Origin: JAWABC01 sp043810595
Lineage (GTDB): Archaea > Nanobdellota > Nanobdellia > SCGC-AAA011-G17 > VGLX01
Assembly: GCA_043810595.1 (NCBI GenBank)
Contig: JBDRNX010000009.1
Span: 1 to 42,998 of the forward strand
Length of the DNA: 42,998 nt
Direction of reading: 5' to 3'
Below are positions 1 to 9,369 of this stretch, one piece after another. How positions within the stretch are numbered: position 1 is the stretch's first letter; each line of letters starts with the position of its first letter. The notes under the pieces were generated by a model. That model saw only the letters and a list, made by a program, of their open reading frames with translations. It did not search any database and was not told the DNA's origin. A program made the position numbers and the translations under genes.

Positions 1-1212
1 GGAACCTTCAAAGCAAAGCTGGGCAAAAACCTGGCAGAAGCCATGAGGAAAGACTCCAGCATCATTCTTAGACTAATAAGCAACAACAAACTCTCAGAGG
101 AGGCAAAACATTTAGGAATAACATACCTAATCTACGAAACAAACAAGCTGCGGGAGAACAATGAGATAGAGATTAAAGGGGTGATGCCTCAAACAGGTGT
201 ATCATTCGGAATAATCAAAAAAGCAGAGGGAAACTGCGGCGATTACCTGGCTTCAATGAAAGTAGGACCTGCAAAAGAATACAAAACAAAAGCAGCTGCT
301 CCAACAGTAATCACAAAAGAAACACAAAAACCTGGTAAAGCAGGAATCAGAGAAAAAACAAAAGCGACTCCAACAATAAAACCTGAAATGAAAGAAAAGA
401 AACATTTTGTACCACCTCCTTCTGAAGCAATCACAACCAAGCCCGGAATAGAAGAAGTTGACAAGACAGGGATAAGCTCAGTAAGAAAGTACGACATGAC
501 ATACAGAAAAGCCTGGGGCCTAAGGGGATCTTACGACTGGATGCAAAACTACCAGAAAAAAGACGTAGAAAACATGTACGAAGAACTAAAACAAGCATTC
601 AAAGACAACCAGCCAGAATACATATTCATCAACAGAACAATGGGAACTGAAAAAGGAGTCCCAAAAGTTGTTGTAGAATTCTCAAACAAGGGAGAAGAAT
701 CAAGACTTGAAAAACTGCTTGACGCTCACAAAGACATGAACAACCCAAGCAAAAAAGTCACGATATTAAACTTCGGGGAAAGAGAACCCGGTTTCGGCAA
801 GAAAGAAAAACTGGGTTATGAAACAATGGTGCCACTAACAGGGCTGACTCCAGGGGAAGCAGCAAAGTTGGCAAGCACAAAAATACTGGAAAAAATACAC
901 GAAATGAGAACACAAGGACATTTCGACACATACTCCTTCAAAAGGGATGTCAGAAGCCTGGACAAAAACATCAACCCGGGAATCAAAGCATACCTATTCG
1001 TAACAAAGGGAACAAAAAAAGCAATCGGTGCTGTTTTCGCAGAAGAAAACACAGAAGTAAAACTCGTATCTGAAGACGACAAGCTAGACAACGACAACAT
1101 ACAGATAGGAGAATCACTAGAACAAAAACTTGGACCAAACCAAGGTAAAGGCGGCGCAGCAGGACCAGGAGCTGGCGGCGGAGTAGGAGACGGCGGACCT
1201 GGCGGCAAATAA
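1..1212 (+). CDS. Hypothetical protein with Gly-rich tail (5'-partial)
   Basis: The reading frame is open from the first base of the window, so the true start lies upstream; an internal ATG at 43 is not a convincing start. I do not recognise the family. Visible parts: an N-terminal folded segment of about 90 residues, a Lys/Thr/Pro-rich linker (about residues 95-150 from the ATG at 43), a mixed alpha/beta region of about 200 residues rich in Lys and Glu, and a C-terminal tail made almost only of Gly, Ala and Pro. There is no membrane segment in the visible part, so it is probably cytoplasmic. It ends 21 nt before the next gene, which has its own ribosome binding site (AGGAGTG), so the two may be co-transcribed. 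No function is assigned. Confidence 0.75.
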   Translation, partial: GTFKAKLGKNLAEAMRKDSSIILRLISNNKLSEEAKHLGITYLIYETNKLRENNEIEIKGVMPQTGVSFGIIKKAEGNCGDYLASMKVGPAKEYKTKAAAPTVITKETQKPGKAGIREKTKATPTIKPEMKEKKHFVPPPSEAITTKPGIEEVDKTGISSVRKYDMTYRKAWGLRGSYDWMQNYQKKDVENMYEELKQAFKDNQPEYIFINRTMGTEKGVPKVVVEFSNKGEESRLEKLLDAHKDMNNPSKKVTILNFGEREPGFGKKEKLGYETMVPLTGLTPGEAAKLASTKILEKIHEMRTQGHFDTYSFKRDVRSLDKNINPGIKAYLFVTKGTKKAIGAVFAEENTEVKLVSEDDKLDNDNIQIGESLEQKLGPNQGKGGAAGPGAGGGVGDGGPGGK

Positions 1213-1233
1213 AAACATTTAGGAGTGTAGAAA

Positions 1234-4200
1234 ATGAACAGAAAACTCGCATTGCTAAGTATAATCATAATAATAACTTTTTTTACGGTAACGGTAAGTG
1301 CCGAAAGATACGTAACATACACATTCAAAGAAGCTATAATAACCGATACGGGAATAACGTACACGGACACGAAACTTAACTATGTCAACAACATAGGACT
1401 CTTATGTTCTGATTCACAATGCAATACAGTAAGCGGAACGCTAAGAAGCGGAGCAGTAACCTCATCTGGAAGCAGCTACAGCATGATGCTAAGCTACCCG
1501 ACAACGCTACAATCAGCATATGGTTACGGAGAATACTTCTACACGCCAGACCACATAACCTGGGAACAAAACCCTAACTTCTGGGGAACAGACCCGAGCG
1601 ACCCGCAAGGACCATACACAGTATACCTAAGCAAGAGGGACAGGTGCATATCACCAATAGACAGCCTAACAGTCATAAATGATGCAGAACCTAACAAGCC
1701 GCTAGTTATAGGGTTTACAGCAAGCCTGGACGCGACAACCTACGGAGCAATAAGCCACGCAGGCCCGCTAAATTACGTGCCTCCCTCACTAGCAAACCAA
1801 TACTACTCTGTTGCAACAAATGTCGTATTAAGAATTTATGATCACCATGATAACCTTGTTTTTGAAGAATACAAGAACATACTGATACCTTTCAGCGGCT
1901 CAAAAAGGGTTGAGTTCACATGGACACCAACCCAGCCGGGAAACTACAAAGCAGTCGCCATAACATACGTAACAGACTCTAAGTGCATGACAAGCGAACA
2001 GCAAACCACGTCGAAGTACTTCCATGTACTATCAGACCAACCAAGAAACATGTGCTACACCTTACTACAAAAACTGGCGACAGACGACCAATTCCCGTCA
2101 GAAGATGAAACGCTGAACATATACGCTGAAAAAATAAGCAACCACGCAGACGACAACTATGAGCTAACACCAGTACCGACGAAAATAGACGCAACAATAG
2201 TAAAAACATCCAACGGCCAGGTCGTGCTATCAAAAACAATCCAATTAACGGCAAACAACAACGCCGTAGATTACGCACCTTTCGGATTCAACTGGGACAT
2301 ACCAAACCCCGGCGAAGGATGGTACCTAATCACATTAAAGGGAAAGGCGGACAGCTATTTGTGTTCAGGATTGATAAACCTGGAAGAGACAATAACTCTA
2401 GATGTATACGTAAGTGAATCAGTAAACGAAGCGCCGGTAATAGAGGGCATACCAGACGTTAGCGTAAATGAAGACACGATGCCACCAAACAACTGGATAG
2501 ACCTTTGGCAGTATGCTTCGGACGACAAAAAACAAGACAATGAATTAACATTCCTGATAGTATCACAAAGCAACGCAGGCTTGATAAGCTGCACCATAGA
2601 CTCGAACAGATACATAGACTGCGGAATGCCAGCATCGAACCAGTATGGCCATTCTGACATAACCATCGAGGTTTCAGACGGATTTTTCACAGACAGGGAC
2701 ACGTTCAGGGTAAACGTTTTACCTGAAAATGATGCCCCGCAAGTAAGCGACATACCAAATCAAACAATAGACTCATGCCACCAGTTCCAAACATTTGACC
2801 TGGACAATTATGTTAATGACGTCGACAATTCAGACAGCCAAATAAGCTGGACATATTCTGGAAACACATACCTGATCGTAAGCATAAACTCAGAACATGT
2901 TGTAACAGTAACATACCCGACAAGCTTCAGGGGAAGCGAGACGATAAGGTTCACGGCAACAGACCCGCAAGGGGCACAAGACTACGACAATGCGACTTTC
3001 ATGGTAACCGAATGCCAAGTGCCAAACACAGCACCAACAATAGAAGGCTTACCAGACAGGACAGTAGATGAGGACACAGCGTATTGGGATGCAATCATAG
3101 ACCTGTGGGCATACGCACAAGACAACGAAACAGCTGACAGCGGACTAACATTCACGATAACATCACAAACGAACAACACAATGGTAGACTGCATAGTAGA
3201 TCACAATAGATATGTAGACTGCGCAACACTACCAGACATGAACGGCTACTCTGATGTCACAGTAAGAGTAACAGACCCAGAAGGGATGCACGACGAGGAC
3301 ACATTCAGGATAACAGTACAACCAGTAAACGATGCTCCAGAAGTAAGCGACATACCAAACCAAACAATAGACTCATGCCACCAATTCTCACAATTTGACC
3401 TGGACAATTATGTTAACGATGTGGACAACAGCGACGGTGAAATAACCTGGCAAGTTTCAGGAAACGTCCATTTGACAGTTGCAATAAATTCAGAACATGT
3501 AGTCAGTGTAGGGTACCCATCAGGATTCACAGGAAGTGAAACGATAAGATTCACAGCAACAGACCCTGATGGACTGGAAGATTATGATGACGCCACTTTT
3601 ACTGTAACAGAATGTATACAGCCACCTACCAACACAGCACCTGAATTGAACATACCAACCCAGGGATACCAGAAAAATTCTGGGTTACACACAATCGACC
3701 TGCACGATTACGCACACGATGCTGAAAGCTCAGATGATCAGTTAACATTCACACTCGTAAACCAAACAAATACAGGTGTAGTAAACTGTGTAATAAGAAA
3801 TAACAGATACTTGGACTGCACAGTACAGCAAGACATGACAGGACACTCAGATATCACAGTAAGAGTAACAGACCCAGAAGGGCTGTACGACGAGGACACA
3901 TTCAGGGTAAGCGTAACAGAGGTTGAACCAAAAAAAGACCCTGAAGTATCACCAAGCATACAGATAACAAAAGTAGTATATGATGATCGTGTAAAACAGG
4001 GTGGTTACCTGCACGTAGACATCTACGTACAGGGAAACAAGGTAAAGAACACAAGAGCCACAATAATTATACCGGAACTAGGCATAAACGAGGAGTTCAA
4101 CACACTCAAAGCCATAGAACTAAAGATTCCGGAAAAGGCAACCACAGGCAAGCAAGTAATGGAAATAATGGTTAAATCAAACCATAACGAACAAGACAAC

Positions 4201-4443
4201 GTATACAGGGAGTTTTTCATAGACCCAAAGAACCCGGAGGAAGGAAAAAGCACAGCGACAGGAAATCAGGGGTCAACAGTAACCGGAAGTGTCACCGCAA
4301 GTGAGTATAACAGCAGGGGAGAGGCCATGCTGACCCTTGTGGCAATAGCGTTGACACTAATATTAATAGTAATACTGGTACTGATAATAGGGGCTTTAAC
4401 TAGAAAAAATACTATGATAGTTACTACCGAAAAGTTTATATAG
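1234..4443 (+). CDS. Large secreted surface protein with alternating Ig/cadherin-like modules and C-terminal membrane anchor
   Basis: The 1069-residue protein starts with a signal peptide (hydrophobic stretch about residues 5-22) and ends with one membrane helix (about 1030-1056) followed by a short basic tail, so most of it should be outside the cell. Residues about 30-390 are a beta-rich N-terminal region. Residues about 399-900 hold five ~100-residue modules of two alternating kinds: type A contains the 'APxIxGxPDxxVxED' signature and a Cys pair around 'NRYxDC'; type B starts 'VSDIPNQTIDSCHQF' and closes its Cys pair at 'VTEC'. Such modules resemble cadherin/Ig-like repeats of archaeal cell-wall adhesins. 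A last beta domain precedes the anchor. The start has an AGGAGTG ribosome binding site at 1221-1227. Likely role: cell-surface scaffold or adhesin (inference). Confidence 0.85.
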   Translation: MNRKLALLSIIIIITFFTVTVSAERYVTYTFKEAIITDTGITYTDTKLNYVNNIGLLCSDSQCNTVSGTLRSGAVTSSGSSYSMMLSYPTTLQSAYGYGEYFYTPDHITWEQNPNFWGTDPSDPQGPYTVYLSKRDRCISPIDSLTVINDAEPNKPLVIGFTASLDATTYGAISHAGPLNYVPPSLANQYYSVATNVVLRIYDHHDNLVFEEYKNILIPFSGSKRVEFTWTPTQPGNYKAVAITYVTDSKCMTSEQQTTSKYFHVLSDQPRNMCYTLLQKLATDDQFPSEDETLNIYAEKISNHADDNYELTPVPTKIDATIVKTSNGQVVLSKTIQLTANNNAVDYAPFGFNWDIPNPGEGWYLITLKGKADSYLCSGLINLEETITLDVYVSESVNEAPVIEGIPDVSVNEDTMPPNNWIDLWQYASDDKKQDNELTFLIVSQSNAGLISCTIDSNRYIDCGMPASNQYGHSDITIEVSDGFFTDRDTFRVNVLPENDAPQVSDIPNQTIDSCHQFQTFDLDNYVNDVDNSDSQISWTYSGNTYLIVSINSEHVVTVTYPTSFRGSETIRFTATDPQGAQDYDNATFMVTECQVPNTAPTIEGLPDRTVDEDTAYWDAIIDLWAYAQDNETADSGLTFTITSQTNNTMVDCIVDHNRYVDCATLPDMNGYSDVTVRVTDPEGMHDEDTFRITVQPVNDAPEVSDIPNQTIDSCHQFSQFDLDNYVNDVDNSDGEITWQVSGNVHLTVAINSEHVVSVGYPSGFTGSETIRFTATDPDGLEDYDDATFTVTECIQPPTNTAPELNIPTQGYQKNSGLHTIDLHDYAHDAESSDDQLTFTLVNQTNTGVVNCVIRNNRYLDCTVQQDMTGHSDITVRVTDPEGLYDEDTFRVSVTEVEPKKDPEVSPSIQITKVVYDDRVKQGGYLHVDIYVQGNKVKNTRATIIIPELGINEEFNTLKAIELKIPEKATTGKQVMEIMVKSNHNEQDNVYREFFIDPKNPEEGKSTATGNQGSTVTGSVTASEYNSRGEAMLTLVAIALTLILIVILVLIIGALTRKNTMIVTTEKFI
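2428..3930 (+). repeat. Intragenic tandem modules A-B-A-B-A (about 100 codons each)
   Basis: Module starts fall near 2428 (A), 2728 (B), 3025 (A), 3328 (B) and 3631 (A). The two B copies start with almost identical DNA: 'AAGTAAGCGACATACCAAA' occurs at 2741 and at 3341, exactly 600 bases apart. The A copies share a stretch beginning 'AGTAAGAGTAACAGACCC' at 3261 and 3858. DNA-level identity over in-frame 200-codon units suggests recent duplication or homogenisation, so copy number could vary between strains. Confidence 0.8.
4435..4442 (+). promoter_or_regulatory. TATA box of the S-layer-like gene
   Basis: TTTATATA lies across the end of the upstream coding region, preceded by a purine-rich BRE-like run (GAAAAG). 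It predicts a transcript start near 4465 and a short leader of about 37 nt that carries a strong AGGAGGG ribosome binding site at 4491-4497. A separate promoter plus strong ribosome binding site fits an abundant envelope protein. Confidence 0.6.
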
Positions 4444-4501
4444 GGGTTATAACCATCGAATAATAACAATTTTATGGTTAAAAGACTATAAGGAGGGTAA
4501 G

Positions 4502-5812
4502 ATGATGATAGAGAAACTTAAGAAGATGAGTGCTATTCTAGTAGCCATACTAGGGATACTAGTTCTAAGCACAACCGCAATTGCAAGCGAATTGCAACTA
4601 GAAAATTTTAATGTAAAAGTTGACGATATAGACGCAGAAGGCTCAATCGTCTACGTAGAAAGAGGTCAGGAAATACCTGTAGAGGTCAAATTCACAGCTC
4701 TAGACAACTACGATAATGTAAGAGTCAAAGCATGGATTGGCGGCTACGAATATGACGACGTAAAAGACACAAGTGGAATTTTCGATATACAAGAGGGTAT
4801 AACTTACAAGAAGACCCTGAAGCTGGTAATACCAGAAGATATCGATGTAAAAGATGATGAAGACACCTACAGCTTAAGAGTTGAGGTGTACAATGATGAC
4901 TACACAAACGAGGAATCATTCGAACTAAGAATCAAAGAGCAAAGACACAGGCTAGCGATCCAAGATATAATCCTAAGACCTGGCTCAACAGTACAAGCAG
5001 GACAAGCCCTGTTTGCAACAGTGAGAGTCGAGAACTTGGGTGACAAGAAAGAAGAAGACATCAGGATCACTGTAAGCATTCCAGACCTTGGAATTGCCCA
5101 GAGAACTTACATAGATGAGCTAACAGCTCACGAAGAAAACAACGAAGATGAAGAAAGCTCAATGTCAAGCGAGGAAATCTACCTAAGAATTCCAGCTGAC
5201 GCAAAGACAGGATTCTACACTGTCAACATAGACGTTGAGTACAGCAGAGGACACGAAATCGTAAGTGCTACAGGCAAGATATACATCCAAGGAACAGCTG
5301 CAGAAGCTGAAACGCCTGAAGAACAAACTAAGACGGTAGTTGGCACTGACGCAACAACCAAGATGGTCAAACAAGGAGACGAAGTTGCTTACAAGGTAAT
5401 GATAGCCAACATGGGCAGCACACCACAAATCTACTCAGTAGAAGTAAGTGGTGAAAAGCTGTGGGGAATCTCAAGAGTGGACCCAGCATTCGCAAAGATA
5501 CAAAACGACGCTACTGGTGAAATGTATGTCTACATAAAGGCAAATGATGATGCCACAGTAGGCAAGCAGATGTTCACCGTAAAGGTCAAAGCTGGAGACA
5601 CAATAGTAGATGAGAAAACCTTAACAGCAGACGTAACTGCCAAGGAAGCTCCAGTTACACAAGTAGGCAGCCTAAGAAACGCCTTAATAATTGGTTTCGG
5701 AGTACTTGTAGTCCTGTTAATAATCATAGGCCTTATAGTCTTATTCAACAGGATGAGCAAGGAAGAAGAGCCGGGCGAGATACCCTCCTCTGAAGGCCAA
5801 GCTTACTACTAA
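4502..5812 (+). CDS. Putative S-layer / envelope protein with C-terminal membrane anchor
   Basis: The 436-residue protein has an N-terminal signal sequence (hydrophobic about residues 11-28, cleavage plausible after 'TAIA-S') and a C-terminal membrane helix (about 394-417) followed by a short acidic tail. Between them are about three acidic beta-sandwich domains: about 30-145, 150-265 (an 'IRPGSTVQAGQ/ARVENLG'-type CARDB-like domain) and 280-385. It resembles proteins annotated as putative S-layer proteins in DPANN archaea. It has its own TATA box and the strongest ribosome binding site in this part of the window. A second ATG at 4505 gives 7-nt spacing from the AGGAGGG and could be the true start. 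The T-rich tract after the stop suggests an efficient terminator. Abundant envelope component by inference; I recognise no enzymatic domain. Confidence 0.75.
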   Translation: MMIEKLKKMSAILVAILGILVLSTTAIASELQLENFNVKVDDIDAEGSIVYVERGQEIPVEVKFTALDNYDNVRVKAWIGGYEYDDVKDTSGIFDIQEGITYKKTLKLVIPEDIDVKDDEDTYSLRVEVYNDDYTNEESFELRIKEQRHRLAIQDIILRPGSTVQAGQALFATVRVENLGDKKEEDIRITVSIPDLGIAQRTYIDELTAHEENNEDEESSMSSEEIYLRIPADAKTGFYTVNIDVEYSRGHEIVSATGKIYIQGTAAEAETPEEQTKTVVGTDATTKMVKQGDEVAYKVMIANMGSTPQIYSVEVSGEKLWGISRVDPAFAKIQNDATGEMYVYIKANDDATVGKQMFTVKVKAGDTIVDEKTLTADVTAKEAPVTQVGSLRNALIIGFGVLVVLLIIIGLIVLFNRMSKEEEPGEIPSSEGQAYY

Positions 5813-5865
5813 GAAAAAGCTTTTTGCTTTTTTTTCTTTCTTTTATTTTTTTAAAAACACTAATT
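5813..5865. terminator. Bidirectional T-rich terminator between convergent genes
   Basis: Between the convergent stops at 5812 and 5866 lies a short AAAAAGCTTTTT palindrome followed on the plus strand by long T runs (5829-5851). This is typical U-rich archaeal termination sequence for the plus-strand gene. A-tracts on the same strand before the palindrome give a weaker T-tract for the opposite direction. Confidence 0.6.
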
Positions 5866-8800
5866 CTAAACCTTCAAACTAACAACCTTAGAAACACCTT
5901 CCTGCATCGAAACACCGTAAATCTGATCAGCTTCTGTAATAACCTTATCGTTATGAGAGACGACTATGTACTGAGCCTTTGAAGAATACTTCTGGATAAG
6001 CTTGGAGAGTAATTCAGAGTTCCTGGAATCAAGAGCAGCATCAACCTCATCAAGCAGATAGAAGCTGGCAGGGCTGTACTCCTGAATAGCAAAAATGAAA
6101 GCAAGGGCAGCAAGCGTCTTCTCACCACCAGAAAGAGACCTGATATCAAGGAACTTGTTACCGGTAATCCTAACCCTGATGTCAACTCCGCCCTCAAAAA
6201 CGTTCTCAGGGGTCTCGATCTCCAAATGAGCTTCGCCCTTAGTTGATAGGCTGGCAAAAATCTCCTTAAAGTTCTTGTGAATCTCACGGAAGGTCTTCAT
6301 GAATATTTCCTGCTTCTTACTGTCAATCTCCTGCATAAGCTTAAGGACATCCTCCTTCTCAACCCTAAGCTTCTCAACCTTAGCTGTTATCTCCTCGTAC
6401 TGCTTGCTAACCTCATCATAAATCTCCAAAGCACGCAAGTTAACATTACCCATGCTGTTAAGCAGGGACTCAAACTTCTTGATTTCATACCTTAAGTCTT
6501 CGAGGCTAACGTTACGACGAATCTTAGCATCAGCATAATCCTCAAACTCCTTGTTCAAACCCTCCAACTCAGCAACAACCTTAGCACGCTCAATAGTAAG
6601 AGAATTAATCCTCGACTCTATGTACTTAATCTTATCATTCTCCCTTATAATCAAGTTTTCCCTGTCCTTTATCTGGTCGGTAATCTTATTACGCTTAGCA
6701 AACAAAGACTTGAACTCAGAAGAATACTTCCTCTCAAGAGCCTCCTTCTCCTTAAGCCCCTCCTTCTTTGATTTTATCGCAGAAGCAAGGGTGTTAAGTT
6801 CGTTTTCAAAAGACTCACGCTCCTTTTCCTGCTGCCTCAATATTGAGGCTATCCTCTCCTTCTCAGCAAGATGGATCGTCTGAATCTGAACGTCGATGTT
6901 CTTAAGCTCGGCCTTAGACTCTATGACCTTCATGCTTATGGACTGCCTCTTCTCCTCTAGTTGGGAAATCTCATTAGAAATCTTGGAATCTGACATAGCT
7001 TTGCGCAAAGCATCACGCTGCTCCTTCAAAGAACTTAACTCATCATCATACTTCTTAAAGATGGAATCGAACTGTTTTATGTCAAGGTCGATACTTTTAA
7101 CATCACGCTCGTAACCTGCCTTATCCTCCTTGAGAGCTGCAACGTCAGCAGAAGGACTAATCAAACGCTCAATATTGATTATTTCAACTTCGAGGACAGC
7201 CTTGCGCTCCCTCAACTTGTAAATCCTGTCATCGTTCTCATGCCTCCTCTCCTCCAAAGTACCAACTATGCTGTTGAGCCTTGAAAGCTCAGAATCTATC
7301 TTACTTATGTCAGTATCGAGATTCTTCTCCCTGAAAGCGCCCATACTCCTCCTGAAACCGCCAATCATCGCACCGCTAGACTCTATCAAATCACCCTCAA
7401 CAGTAACCATGCGAGCCCTGCCTATACCTATCCTGCGAGCAACCTCAATGTTGTCAACAACAAGGGTAGAACCAAAAACGTAAGAAAAGATGTTCCTGAA
7501 CCTAGGATCATAAGAAATCAAGTCAACAGCAAAGCCCATAACCCCAGGCTGATTAGCAAGCTTCTTTACCTCAGCACTTATGGGTAGGGGATTAATCTTA
7601 TTCATAGGAAGGAAAGTAACAACACCAAGCTTGTTTTCTTTTAGATATTTTATGCAATTCGCAGCTGTGGCATCTGTGTCAACAACAACGCTCTTTATGC
7701 GAGCACCAGCAGCAACCTCCAAAGCGATGTTATAATTAGAAGGAACTTTGCCAAGGTCAGAAACAGTACCCAGAATCCCTTTCTTCAACTCAAGAACCTT
7801 CTTGATGGAAACGTCCCCGGAAACACGCTCGGAAACACTCGCTTGCCTTGCCCTCAAACGAGCCATATCTTCAGTTGCGGTAATAAACTTCTGCCTAGCA
7901 TTGGAGAGCTGGACGGCAAGCAAAGAAGATTCATCAAGGAACTTCTTCAAGTCAGAATCAACCTTTCTTATCTCACTCTTAAGCTCCTTAAGCTTATCAG
8001 CCTTGCCGTCATCCTTCTTAACTAAGTCGAGAGCTTTGCCAATCTTCTCCTCAAAAGCCTTTATGCTCGACAAAAGAACATTCTTCCTGGCAACAAGCTC
8101 CTGCCTCTTACCCTGAATAGCAACAAACTCCTGCTGCTTTTTTTCAATATCAGCGTCAATATCCTCTATCTTGCTGAAATCCAGGTTCTTGATACCATGC
8201 TTAGACTTAAACTTCTCAATCAAGTCAGCAAACTTAGACTCCTCAGAAGAAAGCTGCTGTACGCTCTTATTAACAGCAGACTTCTGCTTATTAAGTTCAG
8301 TAATCTTAACGTCAATACCTTCCAAATCCTTCTTCAGCTGCTGAGCCCTGGTTTTTATTCTCACAAGTTCGTTCTTACAGGTATCAACCCTTGACTCATC
8401 CTTAATAACGGAAGTTTTCAGCTCATCAATCTCCCTTGCAAGCCTCAACTGCTCCTTCTCACCCTTGCTGTCAAGCTCAACTGTAATGTTCTTAACATCC
8501 TCCCTTCTCTGATCTATATCCCTCCTAACTTCCTCAATCTTGCCCTTAACCTTAGAAAGCTCATTGTTCTGAGAATTAACTTTTGACTCAACACCCTGAA
8601 GGTCCGACTCCTTAGAATTGATCTGCAAATGAACGTAAGTAGCCTTATTATCCTTGATGCCTCTCTCCAATTCTTTGTACTTCAAAGCCTGATCATGGTC
8701 TTTTTTCAACTCCTTCAAGTAGGTCTCACGCTCTGTAAGGACTATGCCAGCTTCCTTCAACTTTGTTTCAACGTTCTCAAGCTCGTTAAGGGCTTTCTGT

Positions 8801-9324
8801 TTTTTGTCTTCGTAAACAGAAATACCTGCTACTTCCTCAACTAATTCTCTTCTTTCTTCAGGACGCATCTCAGTAAAGCGAACAATGTCACCCTGCAAAA
8901 CGATGTTGTGGCCGTCAGGATCGATCCTTGCAGCGTTCAGCAGATCAACTACCTGCTGCCTGGTCATAATCTCATCGTTAACCCTGTAGACAGAATTACC
9001 AGACTGCTTAACAACCCTAGTAACCTTAACATCCTTCTCCTTAACAGGGAATGTATTCTTAGAATTGTCAAAAACTATCGAAACCTCAGCAAACTTTGCC
9101 GGATCCTTGCTCTTACCGCCGTTATAAATCAGATTAGCCGATTTCTCGGCACGCAAACCCTTCGCAGAGGTCTTACCCAGAACAAAGCAGATGGCATCAG
9201 AAACGTTACTCTTACCAGACCCATTAGGGCCTATTATAACGTTGAAACTGTTGCCAAAAACAAGTTCGGTGGGCTTTGCAAAGGATTTGAAACCCTTGGC
9301 AGTAATATTCTTAATTAGTGTCAT
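5866..9324 (-). CDS. smc: Chromosome segregation/condensation ATPase SMC
   Basis: The 1152-residue protein has the full SMC layout. Walker A GPNGSGKSN is at about residues 32-40 and the Q-loop region follows near 'LQGDIVRF'. A first long coiled coil leads to the hinge (about 505-660, containing 'GILGTVSDLGKV' and Gly-rich dimer contacts). A second coiled coil leads to the ABC signature LSGGEK (about 1064-1069) and Walker B FYLLDEVD (about 1088-1095), followed by the D-loop ALDS. It dimerises through the hinge and closes around DNA by ATP-driven head engagement. The start is the ATG directly after GAGGTGAT. The gene lies 45 nt downstream of RNase HII on the same strand, with a possible internal TATA box between them. 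No kleisin ScpA is visible in the window. Confidence 0.98.
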   Translation of the reverse strand: MTLIKNITAKGFKSFAKPTELVFGNSFNVIIGPNGSGKSNVSDAICFVLGKTSAKGLRAEKSANLIYNGGKSKDPAKFAEVSIVFDNSKNTFPVKEKDVKVTRVVKQSGNSVYRVNDEIMTRQQVVDLLNAARIDPDGHNIVLQGDIVRFTEMRPEERRELVEEVAGISVYEDKKQKALNELENVETKLKEAGIVLTERETYLKELKKDHDQALKYKELERGIKDNKATYVHLQINSKESDLQGVESKVNSQNNELSKVKGKIEEVRRDIDQRREDVKNITVELDSKGEKEQLRLAREIDELKTSVIKDESRVDTCKNELVRIKTRAQQLKKDLEGIDVKITELNKQKSAVNKSVQQLSSEESKFADLIEKFKSKHGIKNLDFSKIEDIDADIEKKQQEFVAIQGKRQELVARKNVLLSSIKAFEEKIGKALDLVKKDDGKADKLKELKSEIRKVDSDLKKFLDESSLLAVQLSNARQKFITATEDMARLRARQASVSERVSGDVSIKKVLELKKGILGTVSDLGKVPSNYNIALEVAAGARIKSVVVDTDATAANCIKYLKENKLGVVTFLPMNKINPLPISAEVKKLANQPGVMGFAVDLISYDPRFRNIFSYVFGSTLVVDNIEVARRIGIGRARMVTVEGDLIESSGAMIGGFRRSMGAFREKNLDTDISKIDSELSRLNSIVGTLEERRHENDDRIYKLRERKAVLEVEIINIERLISPSADVAALKEDKAGYERDVKSIDLDIKQFDSIFKKYDDELSSLKEQRDALRKAMSDSKISNEISQLEEKRQSISMKVIESKAELKNIDVQIQTIHLAEKERIASILRQQEKERESFENELNTLASAIKSKKEGLKEKEALERKYSSEFKSLFAKRNKITDQIKDRENLIIRENDKIKYIESRINSLTIERAKVVAELEGLNKEFEDYADAKIRRNVSLEDLRYEIKKFESLLNSMGNVNLRALEIYDEVSKQYEEITAKVEKLRVEKEDVLKLMQEIDSKKQEIFMKTFREIHKNFKEIFASLSTKGEAHLEIETPENVFEGGVDIRVRITGNKFLDIRSLSGGEKTLAALAFIFAIQEYSPASFYLLDEVDAALDSRNSELLSKLIQKYSSKAQYIVVSHNDKVITEADQIYGVSMQEGVSKVVSLKV

Positions 9325-9353
9325 ATCACCTCAAGAAACTATCGAGAAAAGGG

Positions 9354-9365
9354 CTATATAAATAT
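9354..9365 (-). promoter_or_regulatory. Possible TATA box for smc
   Basis: On the minus strand the 45-nt gap between rnhB and smc contains AATATTTATATAG, about 35 nt upstream of the smc start. The gap also holds a GAGGTGAT ribosome binding site. smc could therefore be transcribed both from rnhB read-through and from this site. Confidence 0.4.
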
Positions 9366-9369
9366 TTTG

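Noticed and set aside
816..1370. Antisense ORF of 184 codons
   Set aside because: Shadow of the Gly-rich tail of gene 1 and the start of gene 2. Pro-rich low-complexity translation, no promoter.
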